64,000 nt of DNA, taken from NCBI GenBank assembly GCA_910589425.1, contig CAJUSZ010000011.1:1-64000 (forward strand), given 5' to 3'. This document shows positions 53,404 to 62,049 of this stretch, piece by piece. The notes under the pieces were generated by a model. That model ran no database searches and was not told the DNA's origin. It was given only the letters and a program-made list of their open reading frames with translations. This DNA is from an uncultured Muribaculaceae bacterium. GTDB taxonomy: Bacteria; Bacteroidota; Bacteroidia; Bacteroidales; Muribaculaceae. Numbering within the stretch: position 1 is the first letter of the stretch; every line of letters begins with the position of its first letter. The translations under genes were made by a program, and so were the position numbers.

Positions 53404-55425
53404 TTATTGCCGTGCCTGTTCCGGGTCGGAGATCATGGCGAGAAAGTCCTCCTCGCTGACGAGCGGGATCCCGAGTGATCCGCATTTTTCAAGTTTGGCC
53501 GGACCAATTGAATCCCCAGCAAGCAGGAAACTTGTCTTTCGCGATATGCTGCCTGAGTTTTTCCCGCCGTGGGCTGCGATCAGTTCTTTGTATTCATCGC
53601 GGGAGTGATGTGTGAAAGTCCCGGAGATCACGATTGTCTTGCCTTCAAGCGATCTTCCTTTGGGCGACATGTCGTTTTCATCGGTTTTCATCTGCAATCC
53701 GGCTTCTGTCAGCCTGTCGATCATCCGGGAGTTTTCCGGAATTCTCAACCATTCGTATATGCTTCTGGCGATGATCGGGCCGACGTCGGGCAATGCTGTG
53801 AGTTCCTCTTCTGTCATGGTCCGGAGTCTTTCCATGCTTCCGACTGCGCGTGCGATCCGGCGTGCGGTAGTTTCACCGACATTGGGTATAGACAAGGCAT
53901 GGACCACACGCTCGAACGGCACCTGAAGCGAGGCTTCGATCCCGAGCATTACCCGTTGGGCCATTTTTTCTCCGAACCGGTCGAGAGAGGACAGTTGGGC
54001 GGAACTTATGGAATATATATCCGCCGGATCGCGAACGAGTCCTTTGTCGAACAACAGTCGTGCGGTTTCTTCTCCGATCCCGTCGATATTCATCATGCGG
54101 CGGGCGCAGAAGTGTTCGATTTTACCGATAAGCTGGGGAGGACATCCGTAGACATTCGGGCATTTCCACGCAGCTTCACCCTCCACTCTTACGAGGACGC
54201 TCCCGCATTCGGGGCAATGGCTTACAAACCGGACCGGATTTGCTTCAGGCAGCCGGCGGCTGAAGTCTACCCCGGTGATTTTGGGAATGATCTCGCCTCC
54301 TTTTTCCACGTAAAGCCAGTCAGACTCGTGGATGTCAAGCTGACGGATAATGTCGTCGTTATGCAATGAGGCACGTTTGACAATGGTGCCGGACAGAAGC
54401 ACCGGCTCGAGGTTGGCTACCGGAGTCACCACTCCCATCCTTCCTGTCTCGAATGAGACAAAGCGGAGTGGAGTGCATGCCTGCTCCGGATTGAATTTGT
54501 AGGCGATTGCCCATCGGGGGGATTTTGCCGTGTAGCCGAGTTCCTCCTGCTGGGCGATGGAATCGATCTTGAATACCAGTCCGTCTGTGGCCACCGGGAG
54601 TTTGCGTCTCTCCTGATCCCAGAAAGCTATGAAATGCTCCACATCGTCGAGAGAATTGAGTCTTTGCATGGCTGGCGAGACCTTGAATCCCCATTCCCTG
54701 GCTGCTTCCATACACTCAAAATGGGATGATGACGGGAGTTTGTCGGCAAGAAGATAATAGAAGCGTGCGTCGAGTTGCCGCTTGGCCACCTCCCGTGGAT
54801 CGTGGGTCTTCAGAGTGCCTGAAGCTGCGTTCCGCGGATTGGCGAACAGTGGCTCCTCATTGTAGGCGCGCTCCTGATTCAGCTTTTCGAGCACATCCCA
54901 GGGCATAAGGATCTCCCCCCTGATCTCGAACTCCTCCGGCCAATTGCCCGGAAGAAGCTGGAGCGGGATGCTGCGGATAGTCTTTACGTTGGCCGTTACA
55001 TCGTCGCCTTGGGTTCCGTCTCCCCGGGTTACGGCCCGCACAAGGCGTCCGTTTCGGTATGTGAGCGAGATTGAAGTGCCGTCGAATTTAAGTTCCCCTG
55101 TGATTGAAAACTTCTCTCCCCCGAGGCCGCGACCGAGACGCTCGAACCATTCATCCACTTCGCCGGTGGAATATGTATTGGAAAGCGACATCATCGGACG
55201 GACGTGGCGTACATGCTCGAATCCTCCGGACAGATCTGATCCCACACGCCGGGTGGGGGAGAGCGGGTCTTCCATATCCGGATTTTCCGATTCAAGACGC
55301 TCAAGTTCCTTGAGCATCATGTCGAACTCCCGGTCTGTGATCTCAGGTCTGTTGAGAACGTAGTAATTATGGTTGTGGCGGTTGAGTTCCTCCCTTAGTT
55401 GGATTATTCGTTGCTTTGGATTCAT
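53404..55425 (-). CDS. ligA: NAD-dependent DNA ligase
   Basis: A 673-aa essential ligase that seals nicks during replication and repair. Order: Ia domain (NHNYYVLNRPEITDREFD), adenylation domain with active-site Lys113 in ELKFDGTSI, OB fold, a four-Cys zinc finger (CPECG ... CPNVYGCPPQ), HhH repeats (about 490-575) and a C-terminal BRCT domain (about 595-670, LEGKTIVISGTFTHHSRDEYKELI). All catalytic parts are present and length is normal. It is 55 nt after truA on the same strand. Confidence 0.97.
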   Translation of the reverse strand: MNPKQRIIQLREELNRHNHNYYVLNRPEITDREFDMMLKELERLESENPDMEDPLSPTRRVGSDLSGGFEHVRHVRPMMSLSNTYSTGEVDEWFERLGRGLGGEKFSITGELKFDGTSISLTYRNGRLVRAVTRGDGTQGDDVTANVKTIRSIPLQLLPGNWPEEFEIRGEILMPWDVLEKLNQERAYNEEPLFANPRNAASGTLKTHDPREVAKRQLDARFYYLLADKLPSSSHFECMEAAREWGFKVSPAMQRLNSLDDVEHFIAFWDQERRKLPVATDGLVFKIDSIAQQEELGYTAKSPRWAIAYKFNPEQACTPLRFVSFETGRMGVVTPVANLEPVLLSGTIVKRASLHNDDIIRQLDIHESDWLYVEKGGEIIPKITGVDFSRRLPEANPVRFVSHCPECGSVLVRVEGEAAWKCPNVYGCPPQLIGKIEHFCARRMMNIDGIGEETARLLFDKGLVRDPADIYSISSAQLSSLDRFGEKMAQRVMLGIEASLQVPFERVVHALSIPNVGETTARRIARAVGSMERLRTMTEEELTALPDVGPIIARSIYEWLRIPENSRMIDRLTEAGLQMKTDENDMSPKGRSLEGKTIVISGTFTHHSRDEYKELIAAHGGKNSGSISRKTSFLLAGDSIGPAKLEKCGSLGIPLVSEEDFLAMISDPEQARQ

Positions 55426-55480
55426 TTGGGTTGGTGTGTTTTGATTTATCGTCCGGATGAGTCTGGAATCTTATCCGTTC

Positions 55481-56242
55481 TCAGTTCAGCGGATAAGGAT
55501 ACCCGACGTCCCATAGCGAAAGGGCCTGGGGAGGCATCGACGTTCCTGCGGCGCAGCGGTCTTTTGCCTCGACAACATCGCGGAACTGTCTCAGGGACAT
55601 TTTGCCGCGTCCCACGTCGACAAGAGTCCCTACCACAGCCCGCACCATGTTGCGCAGAAACCGGTCGGCGGTGATGGTGAAAACCATCATCTCCTCTTCC
55701 GTAACCGAAGACACCTCGCGACTCCATATCGCTTCCGAGACATCGCAGATGTTAGTTTTTGCGTCGGAATGAAGTTTGGCGAAAGATGTGAAATCGGAAT
55801 CACATAGCAATGTGGACGCCGCTTCGTTCATCGCCTCCATATCAAGGTCAGGAGGAGCCTGCCATGCGAGGGGATGGAGAAACGGGGATTTGGATGTCGT
55901 GGCGAAATACTTGTAGGTGCGCGATGTGGCGTCGAAACGTGCATGGGCATCATCCCGGACTCTCGTGAGAGCGTGGAGCGCCACCGAGCGTCCGCATAGC
56001 CTGTTGAGGGCAGTCAGCAGACGCTTGGGATCAGTAATGTCGCTGTCGGTGTCGAAGTGTGCGAACATGGTACGTGCGTTCACGCCGGTGTCTGTCCGCC
56101 CGGCTCCTGTGATCGATATAGGAGTGCGCATCACAGTCGAAAGAGCCTCTTCCACAGTCTGCTGCACGCTGACCGCATTGGGTTGGCGTTGCCATCCGTG
56201 GAACGGAGCCCCGCAATAAGACAGTCGGAGAAACCAGCGCAT
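55481..56242 (-). CDS. truA: tRNA pseudouridine(38-40) synthase
   Basis: A 253-aa TruA that isomerises uridines 38-40 of tRNA anticodon stems. The catalytic Asp is in GAGRTDTGVNARTMFAHFDT near residue 50, with YKYFATT and RFLRNMVRAVVGTLVDVGRGK also typical. I start at 56242 (MRWFLRLSYCGAPFHGWQRQ): this ATG overlaps the speA stop by one base (TGATG), suggesting coupled translation, and the upstream Met at 56353 adds 37 residues with no family match. Confidence 0.94.
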   Translation of the reverse strand: MRWFLRLSYCGAPFHGWQRQPNAVSVQQTVEEALSTVMRTPISITGAGRTDTGVNARTMFAHFDTDSDITDPKRLLTALNRLCGRSVALHALTRVRDDAHARFDATSRTYKYFATTSKSPFLHPLAWQAPPDLDMEAMNEAASTLLCDSDFTSFAKLHSDAKTNICDVSEAIWSREVSSVTEEEMMVFTITADRFLRNMVRAVVGTLVDVGRGKMSLRQFRDVVEAKDRCAAGTSMPPQALSLWDVGYPYPLN

Positions 56243-58140
56243 CAGTCGCGTTCGAGATAAGTTATGCCGTAGAGTCCGGAACGGTAGTTGTTGAGAAACT
56301 GCCTTCCTTCCTCGGCCGAGATCACTCCTCGCTTCATGGAGGCAGACACCCATGCCTCAAGATTGCGGACAAGCTTCTTGGGACTGTATTCCACATATTC
56401 GAGTACATCGGCCACCGGCTCGCCGTCTACCACCTGCTCGATCTCGAAGCCGTCTTTGGTCAGAGATATATGGACAGCAGCCGTGTCGCCGAAGAGATTG
56501 TGGAGGTCGCCGAGGATCTCCTGATAGGCTCCCACGAGAAAGACTCCGATGTAATAATGCTCACCCTGGCGCACCGTATGGACAGGCAGCGAGTTTGACG
56601 CTCCCTGCGGGGAGACGAAATTGGAGATCTTGCCGTCGCTGTCGCATGTTACGTCCTGTATTGTCGCGCGGCGTGTCGGCTTCTCGTCGAGACGCTCTAT
56701 CGGCATTATGGGAAACATCTGGTCGATCGCCCACGAATCCGGCAGAGACTGGAAAAGCGAGAAATTGCAGAAATACTTCTCCGGAAGCATGCGGGCCACT
56801 TTTCTCAGCTCTTCCGGCGGATGTTTCATGGAGCGGGTCATGTCGTTGACATCGCGTGCCACGCTCCAGAACAGTTTCTCGATCTGGGCTCTTGTGGTAA
56901 GGTCAAGCAGTCCGAGCGAGAACAGCTCGAGAGCCTCCTCGCGGATCTGAAGCGCGTCATGCCAGTCCTCGAACACACGCGACGGATTGATCTTGTCCCA
57001 GATATTGTAGAGTTCGCGTGCGAGTTCATGGGCGTCGTCGGCCATTTTGTCGTTGTCGTTCCACTGGGGCAGCTGCGTAGTCTCAAGCACGTCGATGATC
57101 AGCACTGAATGGTGTGCTGTCAGTGATCTTCCGCTTTCGGTGATAATGTTTGGCTGCGGGAGATTGTTCTTGACGCATACGTCGACAAGGGCTGACACAG
57201 AGTCGTTGACATACTCCTGGATGGAATAGTTCATGGAGTTTTCCCCCATTGACGATCTTGTGCCGTCATAGTCCACTCCGAGCCCGCCTCCTATGTCCAC
57301 AAAGTCTATGGAATAGCCCATTTTTGAAAGCTGCACGTAGAATTGCATGGCTTCCCGCAGGGCGTTCTTGATGCGTCTGATCTTGGTTATCTGGCTTCCT
57401 ATGTGGAAATGAATGAAACGCAGACATTCCGACATTTTGTTGCGCTGAAGGAAATCGAGCGCGTCGAGAAGCTCCGATGAGTTAAGGCCGAATTTGCTGA
57501 CATCTCCTCCCGATTCCTCCCATTTGCCGCTTCCGGAGGATGTCAGTTTTATCCGGATTCCGATGTTAGGGCGCAGGTTGAGCCGTTTGCTGACTTTGGC
57601 GATGAGTTTCAGCTCGTTGAGTTTCTCGACCACAAGAAAGATCCTGCGTCCCATTTTCTGGGCGAGCAGCGCGAGTTCGACATAGTCCTCGTCTTTATAG
57701 CCGTTGCAGACCACTATGGAGTTCTCGTCTGTACTCACAGCGAGTACGGCGTGGAGTTCCGGTTTGGATCCGGCCTCAAGCCCGATGTTGTATTTGTTTC
57801 CATGGCTCACTATCTCCTCGACGACCTGTCTCATCTGATTGACCTTGATCGGATACACCACGAAGTTTTGCCCGGTGTAGGCATATTCTTCAGCCGCTTT
57901 CTTGAAGCATGACGATATTTTGCGGATCCTGTCGTCGAGTATGTCTGGGAAACGAAGCAGAAGCGGAGCCGACACATCCCGGATTTTAAGGTCATCCATG
58001 ATGTCGCGTATGTCGATCGGGGTGCATCCTTCGCGTGGAGTTACCTGAATGTGTCCCCGGTTGTTGATCGAGAAATATTTCAATCCCCATCCGGGCACAT
58101 TGTATAACTCGGAGGAGTCTTCAATTCTCCATTTTCTCAT
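56242..58140 (-). CDS. speA: biosynthetic arginine decarboxylase
   Basis: A 632-aa PLP enzyme of fold type III that converts arginine to agmatine, the first step of polyamine (in Bacteroidetes spermidine via carboxynorspermidine) synthesis. The PLP Lys99 sits in VVYPIKVNQM; VDIGGGLGVDY and the C-terminal ESGRSLTAHH and LVGAYQEILGDLHNLFGD motifs match SpeA rather than LysA/NspC. Full length. It lies in a same-strand run argR, ArgC-like, ssb, speA, truA, ligA, so arginine control by ArgR may extend to it (inference). Confidence 0.95.
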   Translation of the reverse strand: MRKWRIEDSSELYNVPGWGLKYFSINNRGHIQVTPREGCTPIDIRDIMDDLKIRDVSAPLLLRFPDILDDRIRKISSCFKKAAEEYAYTGQNFVVYPIKVNQMRQVVEEIVSHGNKYNIGLEAGSKPELHAVLAVSTDENSIVVCNGYKDEDYVELALLAQKMGRRIFLVVEKLNELKLIAKVSKRLNLRPNIGIRIKLTSSGSGKWEESGGDVSKFGLNSSELLDALDFLQRNKMSECLRFIHFHIGSQITKIRRIKNALREAMQFYVQLSKMGYSIDFVDIGGGLGVDYDGTRSSMGENSMNYSIQEYVNDSVSALVDVCVKNNLPQPNIITESGRSLTAHHSVLIIDVLETTQLPQWNDNDKMADDAHELARELYNIWDKINPSRVFEDWHDALQIREEALELFSLGLLDLTTRAQIEKLFWSVARDVNDMTRSMKHPPEELRKVARMLPEKYFCNFSLFQSLPDSWAIDQMFPIMPIERLDEKPTRRATIQDVTCDSDGKISNFVSPQGASNSLPVHTVRQGEHYYIGVFLVGAYQEILGDLHNLFGDTAAVHISLTKDGFEIEQVVDGEPVADVLEYVEYSPKKLVRNLEAWVSASMKRGVISAEEGRQFLNNYRSGLYGITYLERD

Positions 58141-58192
58141 ATTATAATAAGAGTATGTGTGGTTTTTATGGTTGGGATTATGATTTTGGTTG

Positions 58193-58516
58193 TCAGCCTT
58201 GACGCCCTGTTATCTCTATGAAATCGGCGATAATCTCAGTGCGTTTTCTGACTATCTTGAATCTGTCGGTGTATTCCCGTGTGCGCAGGCGTCCCTCGAG
58301 ATAGATTTTCGATCCTTTCCTGATGTAGCGTTCTGCCGTGCGGGCAAGATTGCCGCTCACCACGATGTTGTGCCATTCGGTGATCTCTGTCTGTTGCGGA
58401 CCGTATCTCTCGCTTGTGGCGAGAGGGAAAAAGGCTACGGGAGTATCTTTCTCCGGAAATCTGATCTCAGGATCAGCTCCTACATTTCCGAGAAGTATGA
58501 CTTTATTGACGGACAT
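58193..58516 (-). CDS. ssb: short single-stranded DNA-binding protein
   Basis: A 107-aa SSB with a normal OB fold: SVNKVILLGNVGADPEIRF, WHNIVVSGNLARTAERYIRKGSKIYLEGRLRTREY. It ends right after the OB fold (ADFIEITGRQG), so it lacks the Gly/Pro linker and the acidic C-terminal tail with which SSB recruits other repair proteins. It may be a paralogue with a special role or one that mixes with a full-length SSB encoded elsewhere. Same strand as, and between, the ArgC-like gene (26 nt) and speA (52 nt). Confidence 0.93.
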   Translation of the reverse strand: MSVNKVILLGNVGADPEIRFPEKDTPVAFFPLATSERYGPQQTEITEWHNIVVSGNLARTAERYIRKGSKIYLEGRLRTREYTDRFKIVRKRTEIIADFIEITGRQG

Positions 58517-58542
58517 TCATTAAGCGTATTTGTGGTTGGGAT

Positions 58543-59445
58543 TCAAAACTCCGACGCCTTAAGGGCAAGCCCGGTGCGTTCGTGGAGGCCGAAGAGCAGG
58601 TTCATCGCATGGACGGCTTCTCCTGCGCCTCCTCTCATGCGTGGATCAGCCACGGCCTCGATCCTGAGGATGGAGGGGGTTGGCTTGGAAAGAGTGAGCA
58701 GACACTTGTTGGTGCCGGCTACTTCAGCAGTCGAGAAAGAACGGGTCGAGAACCAGGTGAAATTATGGTCATCGTAAATTCTGTCATACAGGCTCATTAT
58801 GTCCGGAAGCATCATGGGGGTGTCTATCTCGATGGACAGTCGCATCTCTCGTACTGATGCAGATGGAGTGAGACTTATTTCCAGATCTCCGGAGAAACTG
58901 TTCTGCACTCCGGAAAGCACGCTGACAGCCTGACCGCTTGTCTTGTCTGCCGGGATGTCTGCCGGAAGGGTTATGTCCGCGCGTATGGAACCGTTAAGCA
59001 GAAGGTTTGCCGCGGCGGGGAAAAGTGCTATGAGGAGCGCTGATGCAGGCGGGGTCGGGATCCAGCATCGCATCGCCCCCCTGACAAGCGGCTTGCGGAA
59101 TATCTCAGACAGTCCGCCGGTGAATCCCGGTTTTGTGCGGCTGACACCGGTCATGTCCACAATGCGCAGAGTCTCGTTGCCCTGCCTGTCTGCCAGATCT
59201 ATAATGTCGGAGGCATCCTCCTCTGATGTGGCGACGAAGAGAATGTCAAGCCCTGTAGTGTCGAGCCGGTCGGTGAAGAACATGTCAGCTTCGCCGACGA
59301 GTCCGTGGTGAAGACCGGTAATATTCTCGCCGGTGTGTCCCGGAGCGTACAGTGTGGCTATTTCCACCTCCGGATGATTGACCAGAATTCTGATCAGTTC
59401 GCCGGCCTGGCGCGTGTCGGCTCCGGCTATTCCTGCTTTAATCAT
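58543..59445 (-). CDS. ArgC-like protein lacking the catalytic residues
   Basis: A 300-aa homologue of N-acetyl-gamma-glutamyl-phosphate reductase: start MIKAGIAGADTRQAGELIRILVNHPEVEI and end GTNKCLLTLSK, GGAGEAVHAMNLLFG match ArgC along the whole length. Yet three key elements are gone. The NADP motif GxxGxxG reads G5-x-x-G8-x-x-T11; the NPGC active-site segment is replaced by WIPTPPAS (residues 128-135; the nearest Cys, 127, is out of register); and the HxHxPEI loop is missing, so the protein is about 20 residues short. The reading frame is intact. It lies 144 nt after argR, where Bacteroides relatives carry an arg operon; argG, argD and others are absent here. A pseudoenzyme or repurposed protein is likely. 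Confidence 0.8.
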   Translation of the reverse strand: MIKAGIAGADTRQAGELIRILVNHPEVEIATLYAPGHTGENITGLHHGLVGEADMFFTDRLDTTGLDILFVATSEEDASDIIDLADRQGNETLRIVDMTGVSRTKPGFTGGLSEIFRKPLVRGAMRCWIPTPPASALLIALFPAAANLLLNGSIRADITLPADIPADKTSGQAVSVLSGVQNSFSGDLEISLTPSASVREMRLSIEIDTPMMLPDIMSLYDRIYDDHNFTWFSTRSFSTAEVAGTNKCLLTLSKPTPSILRIEAVADPRMRGGAGEAVHAMNLLFGLHERTGLALKASEF

Positions 59446-59483
59446 TTTGAGAAGAATAATTTGGATCCATAAAACATGAAAAG

Positions 59484-59515
59484 AGCAGCAATCGCTTTTT
59501 GAAAAAGCAACTGCT
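59484..59515 (-). terminator. hairpin between argR and the ArgC-like gene
   Basis: AGCAG/CTGCT outer and GCTTTTT/AAAAAGC inner pairing (59484-59515) with T-rich flank on the minus strand. It may end the argR transcript or act as a partial terminator before the ArgC-like gene. Confidence 0.45.
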
Positions 59516-59589
59516 ACCCGAAAGCGGTATCTCTGTAGGAGGGATATTCAGCGGGACTGAGTCTGGAGGCATTTCAGCTTATATGTTAA

Positions 59590-60087
59590 TCAGAATTGAG
59601 GGATTTTCTGTTCGAGCGGAAGAAGACGCCCGAGTACTTCAAGAGCCTGTTCTTTCGTTATGTCATCGCGAAGCACAGCGAAAAGCGTATCCGATCCGGG
59701 TATTGTGCCGACTATTTCAGGCGCGTTGCTCATGTCTATGTCATAAGCCAGGCCGGCGGCGTAACCGTTCCGGGTCTTTATGACGGCGATATTGCCGGAA
59801 ATCTGAAGCGAAACGAACCCGCTCTGATAGTTTGCGTTCATCGCGATCTGTCCGGAAGATAGTATCTTGTCTTTCAGAGAATTGCTGTCTGGCAGGATAT
59901 ACATGTACGTTCCGTTGTCGGTAGGCACTTTAGAGATCTTCAGTAGCTTCAGATCCCGCGATAAGGTTGCCTGCGTTACGTTGAATCCCTGATCAGTGAG
60001 CATCTTTGACAATTCTTCCTGACTGGATATGCATTTTGTACGTATGAGGTCGACTATCAGCTCGACACGTTGCTTGCGATTTTTCAT
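59590..60087 (-). CDS. argR: arginine repressor ArgR
   Basis: A 165-aa ArgR/AhrC: N-terminal winged helix (NRKQRVELIVDLIRTKCISSQEELSKML, recognition helix NVTQATLSRDLKLLKISK) and C-terminal oligomerisation and arginine-binding domain (EIVGTIPGSDTLFAVLRDD; the double-Asp usual in the arginine site reads SD here). Hexameric in relatives; represses arginine synthesis when arginine is present. The start at 60087 (MKNRKQRVEL) is preferred to 60174, which would lie at the transcription start predicted from the -7 box at 60182. The target promoters are unknown. Confidence 0.93.
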   Translation of the reverse strand: MKNRKQRVELIVDLIRTKCISSQEELSKMLTDQGFNVTQATLSRDLKLLKISKVPTDNGTYMYILPDSNSLKDKILSSGQIAMNANYQSGFVSLQISGNIAVIKTRNGYAAGLAYDIDMSNAPEIVGTIPGSDTLFAVLRDDITKEQALEVLGRLLPLEQKIPQF

Positions 60088-60181
60088 GAGTTTGTTTTTC
60101 GGTTTGCATCTGTGTTGCGGCGTGGCAACACACGAGGTAAAGCGTAGGGTTAATCGAGATGTGGGCTTGCCCAATCATCCG

Positions 60182-60189
60182 CAAAAATA
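60182..60189 (-). promoter_or_regulatory. putative -7 box of argR
   Basis: Minus-strand TATTTTTG fits TAnnTTTG, 95 nt before the argR ATG at 60087. No TTTG at the normal distance upstream. The AT-rich DNA at 60190-60260 could hold ARG boxes, but I could not identify one with confidence. Confidence 0.4.
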
Positions 60190-60286
60190 CATTTTTTCCC
60201 TTTAATACTCCTAATTAATGAATGAAGTGTATGTATTTTAACATAATTTACAGAACTCTGATTGATATATGCCTTGTTGTTGCTGA

Positions 60287-60868
60287 TCAAGGATTGTTCC
60301 TTCGGTCAAGTTCCCGCTTGATTTCGGCAGCAGTCTCATAGTCCTCCTTGTCGATTGCCGCTTTCATCATCTGCTCAAGCTCGTCTGCGGGGCATTCCTC
60401 CAAAGGGGTGATTTGCTTTTGATCTTGAGCGCGTTGGCCGGACGGGGAGGCATTCCTGTCTGAATCCGTGTCGAATCCGGCTTCGGCAAGAACCTCACCG
60501 GATGTGAACACCGGGGCGCCTGCGCGTATCGCCAATGCTACGGCGTCGGAAGACCGGGAGTCGATACGGCATTCGCGGATTCCGTCTGAAAAAAGAAGAT
60601 CGGCCGCGAACACTCCGGTCGGGAGCTTGCGTATCTCCACCTCTTTTAGCGTTATCCCGAATGCGTCCATCGTGGAGATCATCATGTCGTGGGTGAGAGG
60701 GCGGGGCACTTCCACTCCCTGGAGCTTGCATTCGATGGCCTGGGCCTCCGGAGTGCCTATTATGATAGGGATACGCCTGCCTGTATTCTCGGCTTCAAGT
60801 ATAAGAGCATAGACACCTGATTCGATCTGATTGTAGGTGATGCCGATTATTTTGAGTTTGTGTCTCAT
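60287..60868 (-). CDS. bifunctional nuclease (BFN/DUF151) with C-terminal UVR motif
   Basis: A 193-aa protein. Residues 1-130 are the BFN/DUF151 domain (GRRIPIIIGTPEAQAIECKLQGVEVPRPLTHDMM, SRSSDAVALAIRAGAPVF), known from plant and Thermotoga nucleases. After a polar linker, residues about 160-190 are a UVR helix hairpin (ELEQMMKAAIDKEDYETAAEIKRELDRR), the motif by which UvrB and UvrC interact. The combination suggests contact with the excision-repair machinery, though this is unproven. The start at 60868 (MRHKLKIIGITYN) is chosen because the longer ORF overlaps mnmA. Confidence 0.87.
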   Translation of the reverse strand: MRHKLKIIGITYNQIESGVYALILEAENTGRRIPIIIGTPEAQAIECKLQGVEVPRPLTHDMMISTMDAFGITLKEVEIRKLPTGVFAADLLFSDGIRECRIDSRSSDAVALAIRAGAPVFTSGEVLAEAGFDTDSDRNASPSGQRAQDQKQITPLEECPADELEQMMKAAIDKEDYETAAEIKRELDRRNNP

Positions 60869-60903
60869 TATCTTTGTGTGAATTTTTTGTGAGGAATGGG
60901 ATT

Positions 60904-62046
60904 CTATTGGTTTTCCCGCAGAGGTTTGCGGTGCCGCCTGCGGCCTTGAGGCTGGATGATCATTCCGGATCCGAGGCATAGGGAATGGTCGGGCGTATAG
61001 ACCACCGCATATTGGCCGGGCGCTATTCCCTGCACATCCGAATCTGACTGGATCACATATTCTTCCGAATCCGGTTTTCTGATCATTGTCGCGCTTGTGA
61101 ACTCTGGAGAATGTCTGTTTTTGAATGCGATCCGGACCGAGTCATTGTCTGGCCGTGTCAACCCGGGAATGATTGTGTCGCATTCAAACGGGTTGGCGGA
61201 GATCCAGTGCATCTCGGAAAGATGCAGGATCCGGCCATATTGCATCTTTGTGTTGTATCCGTTGGAGACGTAGATCACATTGTCGCGCACGTTCTTTCTG
61301 ACAACATACCAGGGACCGCCCGAAAGGCCTAATCCTTTCCGCTGGCCGATGGTGTGGAACCAGTATCCTTTATGTTCACCGATCTTCCGTCCTGTCTCTA
61401 TCTCGACAATCGGTCCGGGTTTCTCGCCGAGATGACGGCGGAGGAAATCGCTGTAGTCAATTTTACCCAGAAAACATATCCCTTGCGAATCACGTCGTGA
61501 AGCATTGGGAAGAGAAGCCTCGGCGGCGATGCGCCTAACCTCGCTCTTCGGCATCTCTCCGAGAGGGAACATGAGGTGAGAAAGCTGGGCATAGGAGATC
61601 GCCGCAAGAAAATCAGTCTGGTCTTTTACCGGATCGGCAGCTGTGGCGAGAAACAGTCTGCCGTCGATTTCGCGTATGGAGGCATAATGTCCGGTGGCCG
61701 TCTTGTCGAATTCCTTTCCCCAGCGCTGCTCGAAATATCCGAATTTGATCATCTTGTTGCACATCATGTCCGGATGAGGCGTGAGCCCATCCTTGACTGT
61801 CCGCAGCGCGTATGACATCACATGATCCCAGTATTCCTCATGCAGCGACACGACCCTGAACGGAAGGTTGTAGCGTCTTGCGATCAGCGTACACATCTCT
61901 ATGTCTTCCTCGGCCGAACAGTCCCCACGACCGTCGTCCATGCCGATACGGATATAGAAAAGGTGGAGTTCGTGTCCTTCCGACATTAGCTTATGAACCA
62001 CGACGGCGCTGTCCACGCCTCCTGATATCAGAACTGCGATCCTCAT
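60904..62046 (-). CDS. mnmA: tRNA-specific 2-thiouridylase
   Basis: A 380-aa MnmA that makes 2-thiouridine at the wobble base (U34) of Lys, Glu and Gln tRNAs. P-loop SGGVDS at 8-13, catalytic Cys96 in NPDMMCNKMIKFG and Cys191 in GICFLGK are all in place, and the C-terminal beta-barrel is complete. Sulfur comes through a persulfide relay. It stands 3 nt after the DoxX gene and 35 nt before the bifunctional nuclease, in one operon. Confidence 0.95.
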   Translation of the reverse strand: MRIAVLISGGVDSAVVVHKLMSEGHELHLFYIRIGMDDGRGDCSAEEDIEMCTLIARRYNLPFRVVSLHEEYWDHVMSYALRTVKDGLTPHPDMMCNKMIKFGYFEQRWGKEFDKTATGHYASIREIDGRLFLATAADPVKDQTDFLAAISYAQLSHLMFPLGEMPKSEVRRIAAEASLPNASRRDSQGICFLGKIDYSDFLRRHLGEKPGPIVEIETGRKIGEHKGYWFHTIGQRKGLGLSGGPWYVVRKNVRDNVIYVSNGYNTKMQYGRILHLSEMHWISANPFECDTIIPGLTRPDNDSVRIAFKNRHSPEFTSATMIRKPDSEEYVIQSDSDVQGIAPGQYAVVYTPDHSLCLGSGMIIQPQGRRRHRKPLRENQ

Positions 62047-62049
62047 TTC

